64,000 bases of DNA, from assembly GCA_049975425.1 (NCBI GenBank), contig JBNGDI010000010.1, positions 1 through 64,000 of the forward strand. The letters are read 5' to 3'. Origin of the DNA: HyVt-105 sp049975425. GTDB lineage: Bacteria > Bacteroidota > Bacteroidia > Bacteroidales > VadinHA17. Below the pieces are notes generated by a model. The model searched no databases and had not been told where the DNA came from. It saw only the letters and a program-made list of their open reading frames with translations. The translations under genes and the position numbers were made by a program. This document shows, in pieces, positions 8,565 to 17,456 of this stretch. The number at the start of each line of letters is the position of its first letter. The stretch's first letter is position 1.

Positions 8565-9914
8565 ATGTCCGGATCATTTTCTCTCATCATCTTCCTCATT
8601 ATCCTTCACACGATTGCTATGCCCACCTGCAGCAATGAACAGTATCAGGATTTCACTCCCGGTTTCACATATACCTTATCTGAAGACGATCCCAACGTAC
8701 TGAGGTTCGTCAACACCACTACAGGTGAACACAGCTATATACAGTGGGATTTCGGCAACGGCGAGCAGACCGGAAAACAGCCTGCCAACAGGTTGACCTA
8801 TTCCATATTTTATGAGCAGAAAGGAGAATATCCGGTAACCCTGACTGTGTGGGTGACAAACGGAAACGAAACAGGCAAGAAATCTGTAACCGAAACGGTC
8901 ACAGTGGAATACAGCGCTCCATATCCCGATTTTACATACGAAATCATTCCGGATTCGTCCAATTATGTAAGACTGACCGATCATAGCACCGGTGACTACG
9001 ACAGCATCACCTGGAAATACCCGGGAAGGGAATACCCCGGAGTTCCCGGTGAAACCAGGGTGCTGTACCTTGCCATGGGAGATACATACCCTCTGGAACT
9101 GGAAATATGCCGCAACGGGATTTCCAAAAGCATAACCAGGAATATTCTCATTCAGTCAGATGATCCCGATTATCGCGATCACTATAAACTGGTGTGGTCG
9201 GACGAGTTTGATACGGAAGAAATCGATCACACAAAATGGGTTCATGAAACGGGGGCCAGCGGATGGGGAAACGAAGAATGGCAGAATTACACGAACGGGC
9301 TGAACACTTCCCTTTCCGGCGGGACGCTAAAGATAAATGTAATAAAAACAGGAGAGGGGCAGCAGGTGGGGGATTATACCTCTTCGCGTATCAACAGCAG
9401 GGAAAGTTTTACTTACGGGCAGTTCGAAATAATGGCCAAAATGCCGGAATACAAAGGACCCGGCCTCTGGCCGGCCATCTGGATGCTGGGAAAGTCCATT
9501 CAGGAAGGAACCCCCTGGCCTCTGTGCGGAGAAATCGACATCATGGAATACGTAAGCTGGAACCCTGATCATGTTGGCAGCGCCATACACATCGAGAGCA
9601 ACAACCATGCACAGGGTAATGCCATCACATCGGGTCATATTCCTTTGCCAACCGCTGAAGAGGAATTTCATGTATACGGCCTCATCTGGACTTATAACCG
9701 GCTGTATTTCTATATTGACCATCCCGACAACACGATCCTTACCTATCGCCGGCCTGCCGGGCACGATCAGGAGAACTGGCCGTTTGACCGGCCGTTTTAT
9801 TTCCTTTTCAATGTAGCCGTTGGCGGCACGTACGGAGGTGTGGAAGGTGTGGACGATTCGATTTTCCCGGCCGTAATGGAAATTAACTATGTACGCGTTT
9901 ATCAGCTGGAATAA
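8565..9914 (+). CDS. GH16 endo-beta-glucanase with two PKD domains (lipoprotein)
   Basis: A 449-residue endo-acting enzyme of glycoside hydrolase family 16, a retaining beta-glucanase family with laminarinase and lichenase members. A lipoprotein signal (lipobox MPTC) is followed by two PKD-like Ig modules (about 28-115 and 120-200; YIQWDFGNGEQTG is a typical PKD strand) and the catalytic domain from about 208 (YKLVWSDEFDTEEID). The catalytic motif GEIDIMEY places nucleophile Glu323, helper Asp325 and acid/base Glu328. The C-terminus (NVAVGGTYGG, NYVRVYQLE) is standard for GH16_3-like enzymes. As the last gene of the SusCD unit it is probably the surface endo-glucanase; mixed-linkage or beta-1,3-glucan is the likeliest substrate, xyloglucan less so. 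Confidence 0.92.
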   Translation: MSGSFSLIIFLIILHTIAMPTCSNEQYQDFTPGFTYTLSEDDPNVLRFVNTTTGEHSYIQWDFGNGEQTGKQPANRLTYSIFYEQKGEYPVTLTVWVTNGNETGKKSVTETVTVEYSAPYPDFTYEIIPDSSNYVRLTDHSTGDYDSITWKYPGREYPGVPGETRVLYLAMGDTYPLELEICRNGISKSITRNILIQSDDPDYRDHYKLVWSDEFDTEEIDHTKWVHETGASGWGNEEWQNYTNGLNTSLSGGTLKINVIKTGEGQQVGDYTSSRINSRESFTYGQFEIMAKMPEYKGPGLWPAIWMLGKSIQEGTPWPLCGEIDIMEYVSWNPDHVGSAIHIESNNHAQGNAITSGHIPLPTAEEEFHVYGLIWTYNRLYFYIDHPDNTILTYRRPAGHDQENWPFDRPFYFLFNVAVGGTYGGVEGVDDSIFPAVMEINYVRVYQLE

Positions 9915-9929
9915 CACTCACCGAAAAAA

Positions 9930-11438
9930 TCATATAAACCGGATCAGGTTTCTGATACGGCCGGGTTGAGCCCAGTTCATGGTACCCTGCATCTGCAGCG
10001 ACAGAAGGTACTTCTCAATGGCCGGCTGGCAAAGCTCATCCAGGATACGCCGGGCTTCCTTCAGGCCGGTGGCCGGGATAAAAGCCTGCAGTGACTGGTT
10101 GGCCTGCCAGTGTCCCGGAAACAATACCGGCCGGAAGGTTTTCTTTCCGTATGCTTCCCACACCACTTTCCACGGAGCAAAGCTGTAAGCTCCCACCCCC
10201 AGCATGGCCCACCATGTACCGCTTCTGATGCGCGATCCGACCATTCTGCCCCTCCTGTTTTCCAGAATGTGCCGGTGGCGGAGGAGATAATCTTCCAGGG
10301 CGGGGTATTTACTGATTTCTTCTGCCGTAAGCGGTTTACCGTCTTCCCGGTATGGCATCAACACCCATTTCCGGGGTTGCGGTTTGTTCTCTGCAAAATT
10401 TTCCCGGGTAATCAGGGGAAAGACAACCCGGGAAGGCAGTAATACATCGTGGTTCACCCTGCAGGTATCCTCATCCACCGGCTCATAACTATCAAAAAAG
10501 AACACATGGTTGGCCCCACAGGTATTAACGCCCTGGCGGGGAGCCGATTCCCGGTGGAGGCTCAGTGGTGTGAAATCTTTCAGGGGATGATTCAGGCTTT
10601 CATCCAGTATGCTCAGTGGGCTGTCGGGTTGCAACAGGGGTTGTGCCGGCCGCGTAATCCACTGCTGTTTTTCCCTTCTTTCCCAGGGAACAGGGAAACA
10701 TACCCGCGCATCCCTCCGGAAATGCACCAGGCCAAAGCGGGTGGAAATACCGTTGAAGATTCCGGTCCCCTGCAGATCGATCACACGTTGCAGGGCATAA
10801 GTAATATCGCCCGCCCGGTATGAACGGAATTTCCGGCTGGCTTCCTCATTCAGTAACAGAGACAGAGGCATAAAAAAAATGGCATCTCCCCCGGGTATCA
10901 GAAAATCTGTAATGCTTTTCCTAACCACCAGGGCAGCCAGGTCCACCCGGGATCCACCCAGCAGCAGGCTGCGGGAATTATCGGCCAGTCCGGCACGTAC
11001 AAATTCCTTTCTGACAAAGGCTTTGTAACTGTCCGGCAGGTCGGTGTAATTGGCCCAGGGGGGATTTCCGAAAAGAATACCTGATGGAAAGGCAGGGAGT
11101 TTCAGTATATCCGACCGGCTAAACTGAGCCGACATATCCAGTCCGTATTTCTCCCGGAACCGTTTCAGAGCTTCCCGGTAATTCTCTGTATTCAATTCAT
11201 TCCCGAACAGCCTGTCTGCCGGAAGGTCAGAAAGGGAATACCCCGATTTCAGGCCGGTAGTGATCAGGGCTTCCAGCAGGTTGCCGGCACCCATGGTCGG
11301 ATCAAAAATGCGGGCACCTTCCAGCCAGGAGCGGAAAATCCCGAATTTTTCCACGGCAAATTCCCCCCAGGACAGGGGGGTAAACACATCCCCCATGCGC
11401 AGTTTACTGAACCGGGTATGTGGTTCCAGCTTTCCCAT
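9930..11438 (-). CDS. Solitary N6-adenine DNA methyltransferase
   Basis: A 502-residue S-adenosylmethionine-dependent methyltransferase. The AdoMet-binding motif I is DPTMGAG at residues 46-52, and the catalytic motif IV is NPPW at 126-129, the signature of amino-methyltransferases acting on adenine N6. The order (motif I before IV, then a long C-terminal part with a probable target-recognition region from about 250) resembles type II/IIG Eco57I-like enzymes without a nuclease domain. No restriction endonuclease or specificity subunit lies next to it: upstream is a GNAT gene and it converges with GH16. It may be an orphan methylase for epigenetic regulation, or the remnant of a restriction system. 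The recognition site cannot be read from sequence. Confidence 0.8.
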   Translation of the reverse strand: MGKLEPHTRFSKLRMGDVFTPLSWGEFAVEKFGIFRSWLEGARIFDPTMGAGNLLEALITTGLKSGYSLSDLPADRLFGNELNTENYREALKRFREKYGLDMSAQFSRSDILKLPAFPSGILFGNPPWANYTDLPDSYKAFVRKEFVRAGLADNSRSLLLGGSRVDLAALVVRKSITDFLIPGGDAIFFMPLSLLLNEEASRKFRSYRAGDITYALQRVIDLQGTGIFNGISTRFGLVHFRRDARVCFPVPWERREKQQWITRPAQPLLQPDSPLSILDESLNHPLKDFTPLSLHRESAPRQGVNTCGANHVFFFDSYEPVDEDTCRVNHDVLLPSRVVFPLITRENFAENKPQPRKWVLMPYREDGKPLTAEEISKYPALEDYLLRHRHILENRRGRMVGSRIRSGTWWAMLGVGAYSFAPWKVVWEAYGKKTFRPVLFPGHWQANQSLQAFIPATGLKEARRILDELCQPAIEKYLLSLQMQGTMNWAQPGRIRNLIRFI

Positions 11439-11475
11439 GGTTAATATATCCGCTATGTTTCCGGAGTCTTACGTT

Positions 11476-12003
11476 TTACCTGACATCATCCCTGAGCAGG
11501 GCATACCTGATCTCATCCACCAGTTTTCCCTGCCTGAATACCGCTTTCCGGAACACCCCTTCTTTCACAAACCCGCATTTTTCAAGCACTTTCTGTGAAG
11601 CCACATTGTATTCGAACACTCCGGTATGAATACGGACCAGGTCGAGTTCGCCAAAGCCATATTCCACAGTCAGCCGTACAGCACGCGTCATGATCCCTTT
11701 GTTCCAGTAAGGTTCTCCCAGGAAATAACCTATTTCGCCTGAGCGCCGGTATACATCTTTTTCCGGATGGATGCCGATATTCCCCACATACAAACCTTCC
11801 CAATCAATTGCAAATACATTCACCGGCGCGCATTTCATGCACATGCCGATGAAATCCAGCGCATCTTTCAAAGTATAGGGATGTGGGAAGGCATCCCTCA
11901 GGTTTATGCTGATCTTTTCGTTATTGGCCAGCCTCGCCAGGACAGGGGCGTCCTGGGGCCGGAGGGGTCTCAGTTTCAGATTCCCGTCTTCAAGAACTGT
12001 CAT
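11476..12003 (-). CDS. GNAT N-acetyltransferase, RimJ/RimL type
   Basis: A 175-residue acetyl-CoA-dependent acetyltransferase. The fold is readable from LKLRPLRPQDAPVLARLANN at the N-terminus, VGNIGIHPEKDVYRRSGEIGYFLGEPYWNKG across the acetyl-CoA-binding strand and loop, and FEYNVASQKVLEKCGFVKEG near the C-terminus, the usual RimJ/RimL ending. The substrate is unknown: ribosomal protein N-termini or small amines are both possible. It is cytoplasmic. It lies 37 bases before the methyltransferase on the same strand, and the pair could be cotranscribed. Confidence 0.88.
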   Translation of the reverse strand: MTVLEDGNLKLRPLRPQDAPVLARLANNEKISINLRDAFPHPYTLKDALDFIGMCMKCAPVNVFAIDWEGLYVGNIGIHPEKDVYRRSGEIGYFLGEPYWNKGIMTRAVRLTVEYGFGELDLVRIHTGVFEYNVASQKVLEKCGFVKEGVFRKAVFRQGKLVDEIRYALLRDDVR

Positions 12004-12079
12004 GTGTCATTTATTGACCTATTTACTTATTTGCCTGAAAGCTCAGCGGGCTGGTTTCCGGCACACTGCTTTCTGTCTG

Positions 12080-13075
12080 TCAAACATCTTTCCCCGTAAA
12101 TTCCTTTACCACCCTCAGGGTTTCCCCTGTATCTTCCATTTCGAAAATTCGTGGCTGAGCCGCGGGATTATTGGGAGCATGCAGCACCATCATCAGCCGC
12201 CCTTCGAAGGTAGTGAACAGCATGCCGTGTCCTCCGTTTTCAGCAAACAGAGGTTCCTCCTGCTGCTTCCACGGGCCGGCCAGTTTCCCGGACCCGGAGA
12301 TGGCTATTCCGCAAGTATATCCGGTGTAGCCATGGCTGGTCCATATCATGAACAGTTTACCCGATTTGCTGGTATACAGGTAAGGGCCGTCGGTAACATG
12401 GCATCCATGGTCATCCGATTTTTTTACCCATGGGCCATCGCTCCCGTCGAACAGCCGCACCGGTTCGCCTACCGTTTTTGACAGGTCGTTTTCCAGTTGC
12501 ACGTATTCAATGGTACCGTTTTTGATCTGTACCCATTCGTGGCAAAAAACCATATAAGGAATCCCGTCTTCCACCCATAGTGTACCGTCGAGGGTCATCA
12601 TATCAGGGGGAAGGGTGGAACGGTTCTCAAAAGGGGTATATGGCCCCCTGGGATGGTCAGACACCAGCACCTGCGAACCCCTGGTCACACGGGGTAACCA
12701 GTTGCGCCATTGCTCGGGAAACCGGTGGCGGGTATCAAATGTGAGGAAAAGATAATATTTCCCACGGTAGTAATGCATTTCCGGAGCCCAGATGTTGATC
12801 ACCGGTATATCTCCCCAGATATCTTCGGCCGGGGTAAATATGATCTCCGGGCCTTCCCAGGTGATCAGGTCTTTGCTGGTATACACCGGCACGTTCCTTC
12901 TCCCCATTCCGATCATATAATATGTTTCCGTAACGGGATCGGGAAGGATACACACATCGCGCATCCTGATCTCTGAGAGGTGCCACTGCCGGATTTGGGG
13001 TTCAGACCTGCCAGGCTGGGAATAAGACAGGACAGGAAGGAAGCATGCCAGACACACAACAAGGATTTTTTTCAT
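12080..13075 (-). CDS. Secreted GH43 family glycosidase
   Basis: About 331 residues from the ATG at 13075 (an in-frame TTG lies two codons upstream), with a signal peptide ending SYSQ. It is a five-bladed beta-propeller of family 43 (arabinofuranosidases, xylosidases, galactosidases). Visible blade motifs are MRDVCILPDP (putative catalytic base Asp), NIWAPEMHYYRGKYYLF, LDGTLWVEDGIPYMVF (putative pKa-modulating Asp) and a GGHGMLFTTFEGRLMM strand near the end. An acid Glu is expected in the TDGPYLY region or nearby but I cannot assign it firmly. It is the last gene of a minus-strand block with GH2, glycosylasparaginase and GH29. Specificity is open; removal of arabinosyl or galactosyl decorations is likely. 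Confidence 0.82.
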   Translation of the reverse strand: MKKILVVCLACFLPVLSYSQPGRSEPQIRQWHLSEIRMRDVCILPDPVTETYYMIGMGRRNVPVYTSKDLITWEGPEIIFTPAEDIWGDIPVINIWAPEMHYYRGKYYLFLTFDTRHRFPEQWRNWLPRVTRGSQVLVSDHPRGPYTPFENRSTLPPDMMTLDGTLWVEDGIPYMVFCHEWVQIKNGTIEYVQLENDLSKTVGEPVRLFDGSDGPWVKKSDDHGCHVTDGPYLYTSKSGKLFMIWTSHGYTGYTCGIAISGSGKLAGPWKQQEEPLFAENGGHGMLFTTFEGRLMMVLHAPNNPAAQPRIFEMEDTGETLRVVKEFTGKDV

Positions 13076-13112
13076 GATCAAGGTATAAAGGATTTGGTTA
13101 CTATGTTTTCGT

Positions 13113-16100
13113 TCAGGGATTTATGCTTGCCGGGCCGATAGAAAATCCGTACGACCATTCCCGTTCGCCTTTCAGGGTATACCTGTCGAGGGTCCGTTTT
13201 CCCCAGCTGTTGCTTCCTCCCACCCCATGCAGCAACAGGTCGATATTGACAGTAATCTGGTTGCGGCGGGGCAATTCGAAGTGGTGGGTGGTATGTTCTA
13301 TATCGTATTCGGTATAAGGCCATACCCGGAAGCAAAATGGCTGAAGTCCATCGAAACGGATGCCGTTCCCCTCCCTGTCGGAAAGCACCATCCACCTGAC
13401 ATCCGACCGGTTGGCATTGTCCTGGCTGGAAATATACGGTACAATAAATTCTTCCAGGTCCATGGAATATTTTCCCAGAAAAGCGCTGCCTTTCCGGTCG
13501 GGGTAATTTTCATGGGGGCCTCTTCCGTACCACGTAATTTGATTAAGTGATTCCGGCAGGGAAAGACGCATACCGAATTTCGGAATGAGAGGAACTTCAC
13601 CCTCTCCTGGAGTATAGTGCAACTGCACCCGGATCGAACCATTGCCAACCACAAGGTATGAGATCAGCAGGCTGCTGTTCCCCACAGGCAGATCGAAGAG
13701 GTAGTCGAGCCGAACCTGTTTCTTTTCTGCCTCCAGGCTGAGAGAAACCGGTTCACGGTAGCTGGCTGCTTCCTTCCAGGCCCCAAGCCTTTGCTCGTAG
13801 CCATTCCTCTGCTGATTGTTGTTGGCAGGTTTCCAGAAATACGGTTCCAGGGGCAAAGATCCCAGCAAATCCCTGTTGTTAAGCTGATAAGAAAGCATAG
13901 CCCCTGTTTTCCTGCTGAATGAAACGGAAAAGTGTTTTCCGCTCACCCGGACCATCTCCGGGCCCTCTTCCGTTTTTAGTTTCCAGGCCTTTGCAGGAAC
14001 CAAAGCCGGCATTTCTTTTTCCTGCAGGATGAATTCTTCCCTGGCAACCGGCGTTCCGGCCGGGGCCCATTTCATATCAGTTTTCACACAGAATTCCACC
14101 CTGGCGGTATATTCCAGTCCCGGTTTCAATTCGCCCGGGTCAACCGGAAGGGAAAGGCTCATTACTTCTCCGGGAGGAAGGTCAATGGCAGGAAGTGCCA
14201 CTTTCTTTATCTCAACTCCTTCTTCAAGCAGGATAAAAAAAGCATCAAAAGTGTTCAGGGATATAAAAAAGTATTTGTTATCGATCCGTATTTCTCTTTT
14301 TTCCGGGTCGGCAAGTTCCATCCACACCCCCTGGTACACTTTCTGCAGTTCATAATAGTGCGGATGGGGAATTCTGTCGGGGCCCACCAGTCCGTTAATA
14401 CAGAATTCCCCGTCGTTGGGCCTGTCGCCGAAATCACCCCCGAAAGCAAAAAATTCCCCTTTCCGCAGGGCGGTTCCGGCATGTAAGTTTTCGACCGGCA
14501 TGGTGATTTCATTCACTTTCCTGATGAGGCCCTGGTCGACAAAATCCCACACGCAGCCACCAAGTTGCAGGGGATTTCCATAGATCACCTCCCAGTATTC
14601 CTTAAGGTTCCCCAGTGAATTCCCCATGGCATGGGCATATTCCCGCATAAAGAGCATTTTGGTAGTATCTTCCCACACCCAGGCAGCCAGTTCTTCCGGG
14701 GTGGGATAATCGGCATCGCGAAAATCGGACACCTGCATATCGGCATGATAAAAATACGGCCGCGTAGTATCAATTTTTTCCATGGCTTTCCGCATGGCCA
14801 CCAGGTTCCGGCCCGCTCCCCCTTCATTGCCCAGTGACCATATCAGCACGCAGGTGTGGTTTTTATCCCGTTCCACCATGGATACGCCCCGGTCAACATG
14901 AGCCATTTTCCAGCCGGGATCATCTCCAAGCACCCGGCTTCCGGTACCAAAATCATGCGATTCCTGGTTGGCCTCATCCATGACAAACAGCCCGTATTCA
15001 TCGCAGAGCCGGTACCATCGCGGATCGTTGGGGTAATGGGAGGTACGTACCAGGTTCACATTGGACCGTTTGATCAGTTTGATATCCCTGACCATGGTCT
15101 GCATGTCCACATACCTGCCCATGCGGGGATGGTGTTCGTGCCGGTTCACTCCTCTGATCTTTATGGATTCACCGTTTACAAACAGCTGCCTGTTTTTCAG
15201 TTCCACTTCACGAAAGCCGAATTTCCAGGGTATGGTTTCCAGTACTTTCCCGTTCTGCTCCAGGGAGATAACCAGAGTATACAGATTTGGTTCCTCATTG
15301 GTCCAGAGGGCAGGTTTTTCCACCAATTTTTCAAGGATCACCATACTTTCGTCACCTGCCGGGATGCGAATATTTTCCTTCCCCAGGAAATGTTCATCCA
15401 CGAGGTCACCGGAAGGATGGTAAAGGCACACTTTTATCCCGATTCTACCGGCTTCTGCGGCAAGGGTGTTTCTGAGAACCGTCTGCAGCTTCAGCCGGGC
15501 ATCCCGGTAATCATCGTCCAGGTCGGTAGTAAGATAAAAATCGCGCAGGTACACCTGTGGCCGCAGCACCAGATCCACATCGCGGAAGATCCCGCTCAGC
15601 CTCCACATATCCTGATCTTCCAGGTAGCTCCCGTCGCACCACCGGTACACTTCCACTGACACACTGTTCTGCCCTTCCTTTACATAAGGGGTAATGTTGA
15701 ATTCTGCAGGAGTATACGATCCCTGGCTGTATCCCACTTTCTGCCCGTTCACCCACAGGTACATGGCTGATTCCACCCCTCCGAAATGAATGAAAACATT
15801 TCCCGACAGGTCGGCTGCCGACAGGGTAAAATTCCTGCGGTAGCTGCCCACGGGGTTTCTGGCCGAATAACTTGTATAAACCGGAGGAGGAACAGAGGTA
15901 ACCCTGGGCGGGTTTCTGCGGAAAGGATAAGTAATATTCGAATATATGGGAGTACCGTATCCCTGGGTTTGCCAGTTCCCGGGAACATGGATCTCGTCCC
16001 AGTGCTCCGTTTTGAAATCCGGCCGGTAGAAATCAGCCGGACGATGATCCGGGTCGGGCGACCACCGGAATTTCCATTTCCCGTTCAGGGAGATTACCCG

Positions 16101-16268
16101 TTCAGAAACTGTACTCTGCAAAGCCTGGACTGCATCAGGAAAAGGGGTAAGGGAAGCGTGAGGCGGTTCTTTATTAATGCCGAGAACAGCAGGATTTTCC
16201 CAGTCGGGCTGAGCCTTTAGCATTCCGAAGCAGCACAGGGCAGCTGCCAGAATGATGGTTTTTTTCAT
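13113..16268 (-). CDS. LacZ-type GH2 beta-galactosidase (secreted)
   Basis: A 1051-residue glycoside hydrolase family 2 enzyme of classical LacZ architecture. It has a signal peptide (to about residue 20), a sugar-binding jelly roll (NWQTQGYGTPIYSNITYPF), Ig-like domains, a TIM barrel and a C-terminal beta-sandwich (Bgal_small_N, with TWYGRGPHENYPDRK). The acid/base Glu is in WSLGNEGG near residue 480 and the nucleophile Glu in EYAHAMGN near 542. GVNRHEHHPRMGR is also typical. It removes terminal beta-galactose, presumably in the periplasm. It is 44 bases downstream of the glycosylasparaginase gene and 37 bases before GH43, so one transcript is likely. Length is normal for LacZ. Confidence 0.95.
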   Translation of the reverse strand: MKKTIILAAALCCFGMLKAQPDWENPAVLGINKEPPHASLTPFPDAVQALQSTVSERVISLNGKWKFRWSPDPDHRPADFYRPDFKTEHWDEIHVPGNWQTQGYGTPIYSNITYPFRRNPPRVTSVPPPVYTSYSARNPVGSYRRNFTLSAADLSGNVFIHFGGVESAMYLWVNGQKVGYSQGSYTPAEFNITPYVKEGQNSVSVEVYRWCDGSYLEDQDMWRLSGIFRDVDLVLRPQVYLRDFYLTTDLDDDYRDARLKLQTVLRNTLAAEAGRIGIKVCLYHPSGDLVDEHFLGKENIRIPAGDESMVILEKLVEKPALWTNEEPNLYTLVISLEQNGKVLETIPWKFGFREVELKNRQLFVNGESIKIRGVNRHEHHPRMGRYVDMQTMVRDIKLIKRSNVNLVRTSHYPNDPRWYRLCDEYGLFVMDEANQESHDFGTGSRVLGDDPGWKMAHVDRGVSMVERDKNHTCVLIWSLGNEGGAGRNLVAMRKAMEKIDTTRPYFYHADMQVSDFRDADYPTPEELAAWVWEDTTKMLFMREYAHAMGNSLGNLKEYWEVIYGNPLQLGGCVWDFVDQGLIRKVNEITMPVENLHAGTALRKGEFFAFGGDFGDRPNDGEFCINGLVGPDRIPHPHYYELQKVYQGVWMELADPEKREIRIDNKYFFISLNTFDAFFILLEEGVEIKKVALPAIDLPPGEVMSLSLPVDPGELKPGLEYTARVEFCVKTDMKWAPAGTPVAREEFILQEKEMPALVPAKAWKLKTEEGPEMVRVSGKHFSVSFSRKTGAMLSYQLNNRDLLGSLPLEPYFWKPANNNQQRNGYEQRLGAWKEAASYREPVSLSLEAEKKQVRLDYLFDLPVGNSSLLISYLVVGNGSIRVQLHYTPGEGEVPLIPKFGMRLSLPESLNQITWYGRGPHENYPDRKGSAFLGKYSMDLEEFIVPYISSQDNANRSDVRWMVLSDREGNGIRFDGLQPFCFRVWPYTEYDIEHTTHHFELPRRNQITVNIDLLLHGVGGSNSWGKRTLDRYTLKGEREWSYGFSIGPASINP

Positions 16269-16310
16269 GGTTCAGAGAAATTTTTGTGCCGGTTACTTCA
16301 TTTCCACCGG

Positions 16311-17378
16311 TCAGGAAACAGCAACGGTACCCTCGTATTTGCTGTAGCCTTTTTCATTCATAACAGACATCAGCGGGATTCTGGCACCTTTCATCATGGC
16401 ACAGCCCACTTCACCATGTTTATTAATGGCCACAAATTTTTCCGAAGGGAAAAACCCGGGATTCACCTTGCGATACTTACGGATGATCATCTGGAGGGCG
16501 TCCTCGCAGGCCTGCTGAGGAGACCTTCCCTCGCTCATTCTCATAACCATGTAATAGGAAGCACACGATTTGATCACATCCTCGCCCCGGCCGGTAGCTC
16601 CGGCGGCTCCCACTTCATTGTCTACATACAAACCTGCTCCGATGATGGGTGAATCACCCACGCGGCCCGGCAGCTTAAAGCTCAGGCCGCTGGTGGTGGT
16701 GATACCTGCTATATTCCCGCCGGCATCAACAGCCAGCACATTGGTAGTACCATAATGGTGTTCTATATCGGGAAAATCACGCCAGTATGCTTCTTCCTTC
16801 TGTAATTCGATCAAATGCTCGGGAGCTCCCCAGTCGTCCTGGTCACTGAGGTTTTCTTTCCAGCGGAGCCAGATTTTCCTGGCTTTTTCCGTTAGCAGGT
16901 TTTCTTCGGGGAATCCCCAGGCACGGGCAAATTCCAGGGCTCCCTGCCCCACCAGCAGGACATGGTCGGTACGTTCCATCACCAGGCGGGCCACGGAAGA
17001 TGGGGTTTTGATGTTCTCCAGGCAGGCTACCGCCCCGGCATTGTAGGTTTTCCCGTCCATTATGGAAGCATCAAGCTGCACAACCCCTCTTTCATTGGGC
17101 AGGCCACCGTAACCCACACTGGTATCTTCGGGATCGACCTCAATGATATTGGCCGCTTTTTCCACTGCGTCAATGGCCGTGCCTCCCCTCAGCAGCACTT
17201 CCCATCCAGCTTCCATGGCTTTCCGGCCAGTTTCGTTGGAATGACTGGTAATTATGAGCGGGATGGTGCCCTGCCCCTTCTGGCGGGCCAGCAGGTTCAC
17301 CGAGGGGATCATGAGCGCCCCGGCGCTCAGTCCCAGGCTTCTGAAAAGAAACTGTCTGCGTGAATGTTGTTGGGACAT
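16311..17378 (-). CDS. Glycosylasparaginase (N4-GlcNAc-asparaginase), Tat-exported
   Basis: A 355-residue Ntn-hydrolase precursor that cleaves the GlcNAc-Asn bond of degraded N-glycoproteins. The N-terminus SRRQFLFRSLGLSAG is a twin-arginine signal, implying folding before export. Family segments are EVLLRGGTAIDAVEKAANIIE, GYGGLPNERGVVQLDASIMDG and GAGLYVDNEVGAAGATGRGED. The autocleavage site is HHYGTTNVLAVD: the residue before the nucleophilic Thr is Gly or Thr, where eukaryotic and Flavobacterium enzymes usually have Asp-Thr (HDTIGM), so the cleavage motif is a variant. Its placement between fucosidase and beta-galactosidase fits breakdown of fucosylated glycoprotein or glycopeptide material. 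Confidence 0.9.
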   Translation of the reverse strand: MSQQHSRRQFLFRSLGLSAGALMIPSVNLLARQKGQGTIPLIITSHSNETGRKAMEAGWEVLLRGGTAIDAVEKAANIIEVDPEDTSVGYGGLPNERGVVQLDASIMDGKTYNAGAVACLENIKTPSSVARLVMERTDHVLLVGQGALEFARAWGFPEENLLTEKARKIWLRWKENLSDQDDWGAPEHLIELQKEEAYWRDFPDIEHHYGTTNVLAVDAGGNIAGITTTSGLSFKLPGRVGDSPIIGAGLYVDNEVGAAGATGRGEDVIKSCASYYMVMRMSEGRSPQQACEDALQMIIRKYRKVNPGFFPSEKFVAINKHGEVGCAMMKGARIPLMSVMNEKGYSKYEGTVAVS

Positions 17379-17456
17379 GATAGTAAAAATTTATTATACT
17401 GACGGGTCTGAAGGTAAGAAAAGAATGGCGATTATGAAAGAAGAAAAAGGTAAGGA

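Noticed and set aside
9930..12003. Restriction-modification or defence island
   Set aside because: Only the methyltransferase is present; its neighbour is a GNAT and no nuclease or specificity gene is seen.
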